Positions 1-14,187 of a stretch of DNA of 45,413 bases are shown here, piece after piece. Position numbers and translations under genes: made by a program. Under the pieces are notes generated by a model that was not told the origin of the DNA, ran no database searches, and worked only from the letters and a program-made list of their open reading frames with translations. This DNA comes from Haloechinothrix alba. Lineage in GTDB: Bacteria; Actinomycetota; Actinomycetes; Mycobacteriales; Pseudonocardiaceae. The DNA lies in contig NZ_FZNW01000023.1 of NCBI RefSeq assembly GCF_900188115.1, forward strand, positions 5,001 through 50,413, given 5' to 3'. Numbering within the stretch: position 1 is the first letter of the stretch; every line of letters begins with the position of its first letter.

Positions 1-1418
1 GGCAGCCACTTGGCATAGAAGCCGCTCGCCCTGGCCGCGGCCTTGGCCTTGCTCTGCAGGTCCGACTCCGGGTCCGCGAGCTCGCCTGCCGCGCTGAGAT
101 GCGCGTCCACGGCCTCCCTCGCCACCAGCAGGTGCATGATCTCCGTCGACCCCTCGAAGATGCGGTTGATACGAAGATCACGGAACAGCTGCTCGACCGG
201 TGCGGCCCGCTCGCCGCGTGCGGCGAGCGAGTCAGCGGTCTCGTATCCCCTGCCGCCGCGGATCTGTACCAGCTCGTCGGCGATCTGGCACGCCATCTCG
301 CTGGCCCACAGCTTCGCGAGTGCCGCCTCGATACGGATGTCGTTGCGGTTCTCGTCACTCATCTGCGCGGAGAGGTCGAGCACGCTCTCCAGCGCGTAGG
401 TGGTAGAGGCGATGAACGAGATCTTGCTGCCGACCGCGGAGTGCTCACCGACAGGCTTGCCCCACTGCACCCGCTCGGCCGACCACTCCCGCGCGATCTT
501 GAGCGCCCACTTGCCGGCACCGGCGCACATCGCGGGTACGGACAGCCTGCCGGCGTTCAACGTACCCAGCGCGATCTTGAGACCGTCCCCCTCCTTACCG
601 ACCACGTTCTCCTTCGGTACCCGCACCTTGTTGAAGCGCGTCACACCGTTCTCGATCCCCCGCAGTCCCATGAAGGCGTTCCTGCGCTCGACGGTGATCC
701 CCGGCGAATCGGCCTCCACGACGAACGCCGTCACCCCGCCTCGGCGCCCTTCGCTCTTGGGTACCCGTGCCATCACCACGAGCAGCTCGGCCACGACACC
801 GTTCGTGGTCCAGAGCTTGACGCCGTCGAGCTCGTAGGCCTCGCCGTCCTCGGTCGGCACGGCAGACGCGGCGAGGCGAGCAGGGTCGGATCCCACATCC
901 GGTTCGGTGAGCAGGAACGCCGAGACGGCACCCTTGGCGCAGCGGGGCAGGAAACGCTGCTTCTGCTCCTCGCTGCCTGCGAGCTTCAGGGGCTCGGGCA
1001 CCCCGATCGACTGGTGCGCCGACAGCAGCACGCCAAGCGTCGAGTGCACCGAGCCCACCAGCATCAGCGCCTTGTTGTAGGCGACCTGGGACAGCCCGAG
1101 CCCCCCGTAGGATTCCGGGATCTTGATACCGAAACACCCGAGCTCGGCCAGCCCCTTGACGTACTCGTCCGGGATCCGGGACTCGCGCTCGATGAGCCCG
1201 CCGTCCAGCGTCCGGCAGTAGTCGCGTAGCTGCTGGAGGAACCGCTCGGACTTCGCGGTGGCGTCCGCGGTCGGCTGCGGGTACGGGTGAATCAGGTCGG
1301 TACGGAACTTCCCGAGAAACAGCTCCTTGGCGAACGACGGCTTCGTCCAGCCGCTCTCGCGCGCCTCCTCGGCGACCTCGCGTGCTTCCTGTTCGGTGAC
1401 GTTCGCCTGCTGGACCAC
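1..1418 (-). CDS. Acyl-CoA dehydrogenase (FadE10-like), C-terminus cut by window edge
   Basis: FAD-dependent acyl-CoA dehydrogenase, catalysing the first step of fatty-acid beta-oxidation. About 472 residues are visible and the C-terminus lies beyond base 1; relatives of this subtype are about 640-650 aa, so perhaps 170 residues are missing. The family signature LTEPDVGSD lies near residue 170, and a GGRGYE segment near residue 388 is where the catalytic glutamate of this subgroup is expected. The start is GTG at 1416-1418, four bases after an excellent GAGGAGGT ribosome binding site. The gene is transcribed away from tyrS with a long hairpin between them, so it is probably its own unit; palindromes at its promoter suggest repression. 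The family is clear, but the chain-length specificity cannot be read from the sequence. Confidence 0.93.
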   Translation of the reverse strand, partial: MVQQANVTEQEAREVAEEARESGWTKPSFAKELFLGKFRTDLIHPYPQPTADATAKSERFLQQLRDYCRTLDGGLIERESRIPDEYVKGLAELGCFGIKIPESYGGLGLSQVAYNKALMLVGSVHSTLGVLLSAHQSIGVPEPLKLAGSEEQKQRFLPRCAKGAVSAFLLTEPDVGSDPARLAASAVPTEDGEAYELDGVKLWTTNGVVAELLVVMARVPKSEGRRGGVTAFVVEADSPGITVERRNAFMGLRGIENGVTRFNKVRVPKENVVGKEGDGLKIALGTLNAGRLSVPAMCAGAGKWALKIAREWSAERVQWGKPVGEHSAVGSKISFIASTTYALESVLDLSAQMSDENRNDIRIEAALAKLWASEMACQIADELVQIRGGRGYETADSLAARGERAAPVEQLFRDLRINRIFEGSTEIMHLLVAREAVDAHLSAAGELADPESDLQSKAKAAARASGFYAKWL

Positions 1419-1470
1419 GGGTACCTCCTCGTCGACGGCTGGCAATAGTACTGGGTACGTGCGCGTGCCG

Positions 1471-1512
1471 CAGTACTGTGACGTACGTTACCCATCAGTA
1501 AGGTTACTGCAA
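1471..1512 (-). promoter_or_regulatory. Acyl-CoA dehydrogenase promoter with two palindromic operators
   Basis: On the minus strand TTGCAG (1507-1512) and TAACGT lie 16 bp apart and can serve as -35 and -10. Two palindromes cover them: CAGTAA-GG-TTACTG (1496-1509, perfect) and GTGACGTACGTTAC (1478-1491, one mismatch), with centres 18 bp apart. A third perfect 8-mer, CAGTACTG, abuts at 1471-1478. This layout suits a TetR-family fatty-acid regulator, but no regulator gene is visible here and the promoter is inferred. Confidence 0.45.
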
Positions 1513-1565
1513 AGCCCCCCGGCACCGACGATTCCTCGACGCTCGGCCGTGGGTCGACGAGCGAG

Positions 1566-1624
1566 GGCGAGCCGGGGGACCCCTCCGGTACATATCTGGT
1601 ACCCGAGGAGTCCTTCGGCTCGCC
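1566..1624 (-). terminator. Long imperfect hairpin after tyrS
   Basis: GGCGAGCCG (1566-1574) pairs with CGGCTCGCC (1616-1624), and the inner bases continue pairing with a few mismatches down to a short ATATCT loop, giving a stem of about 26 bp. It begins 12 bases after the tyrS stop. There is no U-tract, as is common in high-GC actinomycetes. It probably ends the arg-mpg-tyrS transcript. Confidence 0.55.
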
Positions 1625-1636
1625 CCGGACCGGCGG

Positions 1637-2913
1637 CTAGCGCACCTGGACACCCGCGAGGTTGCGCTTGCCCTTGCGTACCACCAGCCACCGGCCGTGC
1701 AGCGCGTCGGTGGAGCCCGGCTGCCACGTATCGTCGGTGACCTTGACGTTGTTCACATACGCCCCTCCGTCGGCGACGGTGCGGCGCGCGGCGCCCTTGC
1801 TCTGCACGAGGCCCGCCGCCAGGAGCAGTTCCACGATCGACGGCTCCTCGGCCAGCCGGACCTCCCCCGTCGGCACCTCGGCCATCACCGCGTCGAGCGT
1901 CCGCGCGTCGAGTTCGGCGAAGTCGCCCTTGCCGAACAGCGCGTTGCTGGCCGCGGTGACCTTACGGGTCTGTTCCGCCCCGTGCACGAGCGTCGTGAGC
2001 TCCTCGGCGAGCCTGCGCTGGGCGGCCCGTAGCTGCGGTTTGTCCGCCGTGAGCTGCTCGTACTCGGAGATTTCCTCGCGGGAGAGGAACGTGAGCATCT
2101 TGAGGTAGTCGATGACGTGCGAGTCGGGCGTGTTGACGAAGTACTGGTACCACGCGTACGGCGACGTCAGCTCCGGGTCGAGCCAGACGTTGCCACCGCC
2201 GGTGGACTTGCCGAGCTTCTGCCCCTCGGCATCGGTGACCAGCGGAGTCGTCAGCCCGTGCACGGCCGCGCCGTCGACCTTGCGGACGTACTCGACACCA
2301 CCGACGATGTTTCCCCACTGGTCCGAGCCGCCGACCTGCAGCTTCGTGCCGTACCGCCGGTACAGCTGCAGGTAGTCGTAGGACTGCAGCAGCAGGTAGC
2401 TGAACTCCGTGTAGGACATCCCGTCCGAGGCCAGCCTCCTGCGCACGGTATCCCGCGCGAGCAGCACGTTCATCGAGAAGTGCTTGCCGACGTCGCGGAG
2501 GAAGTCCAGCGAGCCCAGGTCGCGGAACCAGTTGAGGTTGTTCTCCAGCACCGCGCCGGTCGGCGAGTCGTCGAAGGTCACGAGCTTCTCCAGCTGGACA
2601 CCGATCGACGCCAGCCGCTCGGCCACGACGTCGGCGCTGACGAGGCTGCGCTCCCCTACCTCGCGCGGATCACCGATCTGGCCGGTCGCCCCGCCAGCGA
2701 GCAGCACGGGCCGGTGCCCGGCGCGTTGGAAGCGAGTGAGCGTGAGCAGCTGCACCAGGTGCCCCGCGTGCAGACTCTCGGCGGTCGGGTCGAAACCGGC
2801 GTACAGCGTGACGGGTCCGCTCGCGAGGTCGGCGTGCAGGGCCTGCCGATCGGTCGACTGCGTGATCAGACCACGCCAGGACAGCTCGTCAAGAATGTGC
2901 TCGCTCACGACAC

Positions 2914-2917
<4 letters not shown>
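1637..2917 (-). CDS. tyrS: Tyrosine--tRNA ligase
   Basis: Charges tRNA-Tyr with tyrosine in the cytoplasm. The 426-aa product has the class I signatures: HAGH at residues 50-53 (the HIGH motif), the tyrosine-binding stretch SDQWGN near 198-203, and KLGKS at 234-238 (the KMSKS loop). An S4-type RNA-binding tail covers about 360-426, ending in a basic KGKRNLAG segment. The start ATG (2915-2917) was chosen because the protein begins [12 protein letters not shown] as in relatives and GGAAGG precedes it. An open frame continues upstream but lies inside mpg. The mpg stop and tyrS start share ATGA, so translation is coupled. No T-box leader is present; expression comes from the upstream operon. Confidence 0.97.
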
Positions 2918-6285
<3,368 letters not shown>

Positions 6286-6332
6286 CGACTGTCCTCCTCG
6301 CGTCTCGTTGCGCTGCGCGTGTCGTGGTTGTC

Positions 6333-6929
6333 TCACGCGCGCTTCGCTGATTCCGCATCAGCGTCGTTCGTGTCCTGCCCGGAGCCCGCATCGGCGTCGT
6401 CCGAGCCTGTCGCGGTCCTCGCGAGCGCCCTGAAGCGTTCGGCCAGGTCAGCTCCCCGTAGCGGCTCCCGCGCGATCACCATGACCGTGTCGTCCCCGGC
6501 GATCGTCCCGACGACCTCGTACAACGCTGCCCTATCGATCGCGCTGGCCAGGAACTGGGCCGCCCCCGGCGGCGTACGCAGCACCACGAGGTTCGCGGAC
6601 CCCTCCGCCGAGACGAGCAGCTCGCTGAGCAGCCGGGACAGCCGGGTCGTCCCGCCTTGCACGCCCTTGACCGGGCTCCCGTCCTCGGGAATGACGTAGA
6701 CCGGGGCGCCACCGTCGGCGCCGCGTAGCTTCACGGCCCCGAGCTCGTCCAGGTCCCTGGACAGCGTAGCCTGCGTGACCTCGATGCCCTCCGCGACGAG
6801 CATCCGAGCGAGCTCGGACTGGCTGCGGATTCCCATGCTGGACACGAGCTCGGCGATGCGCGCCTGGCGCGCGGCACGGGTGATCGCATGCCCGGTGGCC
6901 GGGCCCGCCCGGTGATCGGCCTCACTCAT
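6333..6929 (-). CDS. argR: Arginine repressor ArgR
   Basis: Hexameric arginine-responsive repressor of the arg operon, so it controls the transcript that encodes it. The N-terminal winged helix spans about 36-69 ([20 protein letters not shown] is the helix-turn-helix). The C-terminal oligomerisation and arginine-binding domain contains GTIAGDDT at 141-148, the aspartates being the expected arginine ligands. At 198 aa it is about 40 residues longer than E. coli ArgR, owing to an N-terminal extension and an acidic, probably disordered tail (about 172-198). It starts at ATG 6927-6929 with AGGAGG nine bases upstream and 13 bp after the argF stop. A candidate binding site covers the argC start. 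Confidence 0.95.
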   Translation of the reverse strand: MSEADHRAGPATGHAITRAARQARIAELVSSMGIRSQSELARMLVAEGIEVTQATLSRDLDELGAVKLRGADGGAPVYVIPEDGSPVKGVQGGTTRLSRLLSELLVSAEGSANLVVLRTPPGAAQFLASAIDRAALYEVVGTIAGDDTVMVIAREPLRGADLAERFRALARTATGSDDADAGSGQDTNDADAESAKRA

Positions 6930-6942
6930 CCCATGCAGCCTC

Positions 6943-9052
<2,110 letters not shown>

Positions 9053-9053
<1 letters not shown>

Positions 9054-9979
9054 CACGCACCCTCCCCGGGCTCCTCGGCCAGCACCATCGTCCCGATCCC
9101 GCTCGAGGTGAACACCTCCAGCAACACCGAGTGCGCCAACCTGCCGTCGATCACGTGCGCTCGCGGCACCCCACCCCGGACGGCGCGGACGCAGGCCTCC
9201 ATCTTCGGGATCATGCCGCTGTCCAGGCCAGGGAGCATGTCCTCGAGCCGGTCCACGCCCACCTGGTCGACGAGTGAGGCGCGGTCCGGCCAGTCGGCGT
9301 ACAGACCCTCCACATCGGTCAGGACAACCAGCTTCTCCGCCTGCAACGCGGCGGCGAGTGCCCCCGCGGCTGTGTCGGCGTTGACGTTGTGCACGACGCC
9401 GTCCGCGTCGGGGGCGACCGTCGAGACAACGGGTATCCGGCCGGCGTTCATGATGTCCAGCACCGCGTCCGGGTCGACGTCCGAGACCTCGCCGACCAGT
9501 CCGATGTCGACGGACTCACCATCCACGGTGGCGTGCTTGCGGGAGGCGGTGAACAGCCTCGCGTCCTCGCCGGAGATACCGACGGCATAGGGACCGTAGG
9601 CGTTGATCAGGCCGACGAGCTCCCGGCTGACCTGCCCGGTCAGCACCATACGGACGACGTCCATCGTCTCCGGCGTGGTCACACGCAGCCCGCCGCGGAA
9701 CTCCCCCTCCATGCCGAGCCTGGTCAGCATCGAGGTGATCTGCGGACCACCGCCGTGCACGACGACCGGTTTGAGCCCCGCGAGCCGCAGGAAGACCATG
9801 TCCTGCGCGAACGCCTCTTTGAGGGTGTCGTCGACCATGGCGTTGCCGCCGTACTTCAACACCACGCAGGCGCCGTGGAACCGCTGCAGCCACGGCAGTG
9901 CCTCGATCAGCACGCCCGCCTTCTCCGCCGCGGTGGCCAGACGCTCGTCCGCGGAGATCTTCCGCTCGGTAGAACTCAT
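9053..9979 (-). CDS. argB: Acetylglutamate kinase
   Basis: Phosphorylates N-acetylglutamate, usually the arginine feedback-controlled step in organisms with ArgJ. The 308-aa amino-acid kinase has VLKYGGNAM near the start, VVHGGGPQI (substrate loop), a GL(V)GEVSDVD region and a GMIPKMEA segment near the end. The N-terminal helix before the kinase core is typical of arginine-sensitive enzymes, so inhibition by arginine is likely (inference). The start ATG overlaps the argJ TGA as ATGA, with GCGCGTACTCCTC upstream and no clear ribosome site, implying translational coupling to argJ. Confidence 0.95.
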
Positions 9980-11181
9980 GAGGAGTACGCGCTGTTCTCT
10001 TCGACGTAGCCGTGGGACAGGTCGGTGCTGTAGATGGTCGCCTGGTCGGTACCGGCACCGAGATCGATCGTGATCTCGATCCGCGCTCCGGACAGGTCGG
10101 CCTCCGAGCGGTCCCGGCTCGCGAGCCCGTCCCGCATCAACTCGACGCCGTTCACGGTGATGCCGAGCCGGTCCGGGTCGGCGGCGAACTGGCTGCGGCC
10201 TACCGCCATCGCGATACGGCCCCAGTTGGGGTCCGAGCCGAACAGGGCCGTCTTGACCAGGTTGTCCTCGGCCACCGTCCGGCCGACCTGGATCGCGTCC
10301 GTCTCGCTCGGCGCTCCCCGAACGGTAATGTCGACCAGCTTCGTCGCACCCTCCGAGTCGGCCTGCAGCTGCCGTACGAGGCTCAGCGATACGTCCGAGA
10401 GCAGGTTGGTGAATTCCTCGACGGACGGCACGATCCCGCTCGCTCCGGAGGACAGCAGGAGCACCGTGTCGTTGGTGGACGTGCCCCCGTCGACGTCCAG
10501 GCGGTCGAACGTGACGCGACACGCCGCACGCAGCACGGTGTCGAGGGCCTCTCCGCCGAGGACGGCGTCGGTCGTGATCACCGAAAGCATGGTCGCCATG
10601 TCGGGCGCGAGCATGCCGGCACCCTTGGCGAATCCACCGATGGACCACCCGTCGGCGTGCGTCACGGCCGCCTGCTTGGGCCTGCTGTCGGTGGTCAGCA
10701 CGGCGGTGGCCGCGTCGATCGCCGCGGAGGAGCTCGCCGACAGCGACGCGGCGCACGCATCGATTCCCGGCAGCACAGCCTGCATCGGTAGGCGCTCGCC
10801 GATCAGCCCCGTGGAACACACCGCGACATCGATCGCTCCGGTCCCGAGCACCTCGGCGACCTTCTCGGCCGTGGCGTGCGTGTCCTGGAAGCCGGGTGGA
10901 CCCGTGGCGGCGTTCGCGCTCCCGGAGTTGAGTACCACCGCGCGCAGCCTGCGCTCGGTAAGCACCTGCCTCGACCACAGCACGGGGGCGGCCTTGAGCA
11001 CGTTGCGGGTGAACACACCGGCCGCGTCGGCGTTGGGGCCGTCGTTGACGACCAGCGCCAGGTCCGGTTTGCCGCCACCCTTGATCCCGGCGGGAACCCC
11101 GGCTGCGCGGAACCCACGCGCGACGGTCACGCCTCCGGAATCATCGACTCCGTCCACGCTCACCGGCGTGAGGCCGCCCAT
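9976..11181 (-). CDS. argJ: Glutamate N-acetyltransferase / amino-acid acetyltransferase ArgJ
   Basis: Recycles the acetyl group from N-acetylornithine to glutamate and may also acetylate glutamate from acetyl-CoA. The 401-aa precursor self-cleaves before the nucleophile threonine, here Thr197 in the motif [15 protein letters not shown]. The substrate segments NSGSANA and [11 protein letters not shown] precede it, and SDPNWGRI lies in the beta chain. The start ATG (11179-11181) follows GGGAGGAGGAACG, a near-perfect ribosome site; an upstream open frame of 28 codons overlaps argC and is not used. The gap to argC is 17 bp. Confidence 0.96.
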   Translation of the reverse strand: MGGLTPVSVDGVDDSGGVTVARGFRAAGVPAGIKGGGKPDLALVVNDGPNADAAGVFTRNVLKAAPVLWSRQVLTERRLRAVVLNSGSANAATGPPGFQDTHATAEKVAEVLGTGAIDVAVCSTGLIGERLPMQAVLPGIDACAASLSASSSAAIDAATAVLTTDSRPKQAAVTHADGWSIGGFAKGAGMLAPDMATMLSVITTDAVLGGEALDTVLRAACRVTFDRLDVDGGTSTNDTVLLLSSGASGIVPSVEEFTNLLSDVSLSLVRQLQADSEGATKLVDITVRGAPSETDAIQVGRTVAEDNLVKTALFGSDPNWGRIAMAVGRSQFAADPDRLGITVNGVELMRDGLASRDRSEADLSGARIEITIDLGAGTDQATIYSTDLSHGYVEENSAYSS

Positions 11182-11198
11182 CGTTCCTCCTCCCGCGT

Positions 11199-12278
<1,080 letters not shown>

Positions 12279-12290
12279 CTTGGGGGTGGG

Positions 12291-12343
12291 GGCCGAATGT
12301 CACGTTCGGCTCCTTAGAAGGAACCAAGGTCACCTTGGGCTCC
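12291..12343 (+). repeat. Double-palindrome element, copy 1
   Basis: Two related palindromes in tandem: CCGAATGTCACGTTCGG, then CCAAGGTCACCTTGG (perfect), each followed by GGCTCC/GGGCTCC. The shared GTCAC cores are at 12299 and 12329, exactly 30 bp apart. It starts about 12 bp upstream of the argC -35 and precedes the acetyltransferase gene. Orientation is the same as copy 2 and opposite to copy 3. Confidence 0.8.
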
Positions 12344-12420
12344 CCTCGTTCCGGGGATCCGCACCCGCACGACCGGGGAGTCGCGGAAAATTTCCTGGAC
12401 GAGCGTGCCATGCTGATGCC

Positions 12421-12915
12421 ATGGGTACCAGCCTTGCCGAGATAGATGTGCGGCACACCGCTGCCGACAGCCCCGAGGCCGCCGAGCTGTTGCGCGAGTA
12501 CGTCACCGAGCTGGTGCGGCGACTCCAGGGCAGCGAGCCCAGCAGCGCGGAGGTCGACGCGGCACAGGCGGAACAGCCGAACGACGACCTCACCCCGCCC
12601 GACGGCGCGTTCCTGCTGGCGTACACCGCCGGACGGGCAGCGGGCTGCGCCGGCGTCCGTCGCCTGGACACGCACACGTGGGAGCTCAAGCGCATGTTCG
12701 TCCGCCCGTCGAGCCGCGGGCTCGGTGTCGGCCGCCGCCTGCTCGAGGTCGCCGAGGAGCACGCCCGTGAGTCCGGCGCCGAGACCATGGTTCTGGATAC
12801 GCGCAGCGACCTGATCGAGGCTCGCACGCTGTACGCCGCGCACGGCTACGTCGAGGTCAGCGACTACAACGGCTCTGTCTACGCCGACCACTGGTTCGCC
12901 AAACTCCTCACCTGA
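12421..12915 (+). CDS. GNAT-family N-acetyltransferase
   Basis: A 164-aa single-domain Gcn5-related acetyltransferase, which uses acetyl-CoA on an unknown amine substrate. Beta strands 4 and 5 and the acetyl-CoA loop are clear: LKRMFVRPSSRGLGVGRRLLE at about 95-113, with the R-x-x-G-x-G pyrophosphate loop in RGLGVG, then VLDTRSDLIEARTLYAAHGY. An acidic, Pro-rich insert (about 38-62) sits in the N-terminal half. The start at ATG 12421 matches the domain beginning; no strong ribosome site precedes it. It lies between repeat copies 1 and 2, divergent from argC, in a place where related genomes usually have nothing between pheT and argC, so it is probably an accessory gene. Confidence 0.85.
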   Translation: MGTSLAEIDVRHTAADSPEAAELLREYVTELVRRLQGSEPSSAEVDAAQAEQPNDDLTPPDGAFLLAYTAGRAAGCAGVRRLDTHTWELKRMFVRPSSRGLGVGRRLLEVAEEHARESGAETMVLDTRSDLIEARTLYAAHGYVEVSDYNGSVYADHWFAKLLT

Positions 12916-12995
12916 CGTCACCCACCACCGGGATCAACTCCCCGGGCCGGCACGCCGCACGAGCCCGCGCCCGGGCCGCGCCGTCGCCGGAGTGG

Positions 12996-13050
12996 GGAGC
13001 CCGATGTCACGTTCGGCTCCATAGAAGAACCCAATGTCACCTTGGGCTCC
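12996..13050 (+). repeat. Double-palindrome element, copy 2
   Basis: Same element as at 12291 and in the same orientation, lying between convergent genes. The first palindrome has lost one A (CCGATGTCACGTTCGG); the second reads CCCAATGTCACCTTGGG. The GTCAC cores at 13006 and 13036 keep the 30-bp period. It could end both the acetyltransferase and the AbiEi-like transcripts. Confidence 0.8.
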
Positions 13051-13069
13051 CTCCCCGCACCGGAACCGC

Positions 13070-14023
13070 TCACCGCCGGTCGACGTACACGTCCGGCGCG
13101 GGGCATCGCGCGGCGTGCTCGTAGGCTGCCCGCAGCTCCGCGATCACCGCACCTGGTTCGCTGCGCAACCGCGCTGGAAGGGTGTGCAGTACGACGATCC
13201 CGGCGCCGGTCATGGCGGCATGGCGTTCCAGCGTTCGCGCGTAGTCCGCCGGGCTGAGGTGCCACTGGTACGAGTCGATCTCCCACGCCAGGCCGACGTC
13301 GCCGAACCACGCGTCGGGCACGAGCGGCGTGCCACGGCCGGGCAGCCGCACGCGCACGTTCCACTCCGGCTGCGGCAGGTGGGCCCTCGCGACCAGCCGA
13401 ACGGCATCCGCCTCGGGAACGGAACGCGCACCGCGTGTGATGGCTCGCAGGACGGCACGCGGCAGCGCCGACCCCCGGTCGGATCCCGCTTCGAGCTCGG
13501 TGGACAGTCGCCGGGGCGTGGTCAGTCCACGCTGTACCGACTCGGCGAGCACGGCCTCGACGGCATCCTTGCCCGACATGCGGCGTGCCGCATCGAGAAC
13601 CGCCCGAGTCACCTCGGCTGTAGGGACACCGTCCCGGTATACGACGCGGGGCATCCGCGTCGTTCGCTCGACGAGGACATACCCGCAGGAGTTGGGTTGG
13701 GCACCGTGCGGGACGAGCAAGTGCACCTGGTCGGTCTCCGGAGCATGCCGGAGACCGTGCAACCGGGATGCGCTCGCGCCGCTGACGATGGCCTCCGCTC
13801 CCCCGTAGCGCAGTGCCGCGCACAGGCGCTGCCGCCGGGTCGGGGCTCCGTTACGGAGCATGATGACCCCGGGCAGCACCCGGCTCCACGGACCGCCGGC
13901 TCGCGTGCGCGCCCAGATCATCTTTTGCGTGACGCCGAGCGTATGCAGCTCGTGCCGCGTGAGAATGTCGTGCTCCGCGGCTGAGGCTACGGCGTCCCAG
14001 TCGACAGCTGATCGGCGAGGCAT
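13070..14023 (-). CDS. AbiEi-antitoxin-like / DUF559-type protein
   Basis: A 317-aa cytoplasmic protein of the large actinobacterial group annotated as type IV toxin-antitoxin AbiEi-domain or DUF559 proteins. The N-terminal 80 residues look like the AbiEi winged helix (DILTRHELHTLGVTQKMIWARTRAGGPWSRVLPGVIML). The C-terminal part resembles an endonuclease fold: PDAWFGDVGLAWEIDSYQWH followed by DYARTLERHAAMTGAGIVVL has the spaced acidic residues, the E-x-D and the W-H of DUF559/Vsr-like nucleases. No partner toxin gene is adjacent, so it is a solitary gene of unknown role. ATG 14021-14023 was chosen because the domain begins there; an upstream frame of 23 codons is Cys/His/Arg rich and unlikely to be translated. 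It is flanked by double-palindrome copies 2 and 3. Confidence 0.75.
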   Translation of the reverse strand: MPRRSAVDWDAVASAAEHDILTRHELHTLGVTQKMIWARTRAGGPWSRVLPGVIMLRNGAPTRRQRLCAALRYGGAEAIVSGASASRLHGLRHAPETDQVHLLVPHGAQPNSCGYVLVERTTRMPRVVYRDGVPTAEVTRAVLDAARRMSGKDAVEAVLAESVQRGLTTPRRLSTELEAGSDRGSALPRAVLRAITRGARSVPEADAVRLVARAHLPQPEWNVRVRLPGRGTPLVPDAWFGDVGLAWEIDSYQWHLSPADYARTLERHAAMTGAGIVVLHTLPARLRSEPGAVIAELRAAYEHAARCPAPDVYVDRR

Positions 14024-14111
14024 GCCTGCACGATGCCGACGCTGTGCCAGGCCGCACCAGCACATCCTGTGTCTCCTGTGGAGCACCGGCACGATGTGGA
14101 CAACCCGGATG

Positions 14112-14166
14112 GGAGCCGAAGGTGACCTTGGTTCCTTCTAGGGAGCCAAACGTGACATTCGGCTCT
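14112..14166 (-). repeat. Double-palindrome element, copy 3 (inverted)
   Basis: Reverse-oriented copy of the element at 12291. Cores GTGAC at 14122 and 14152 are again 30 bp apart. It starts 22 bp beyond the pheT stop, so it may serve as the pheST terminator, and lies upstream of the AbiEi-like gene. Confidence 0.8.
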
Positions 14167-14187
14167 CACCCCACGGGGGTGCGGGGG

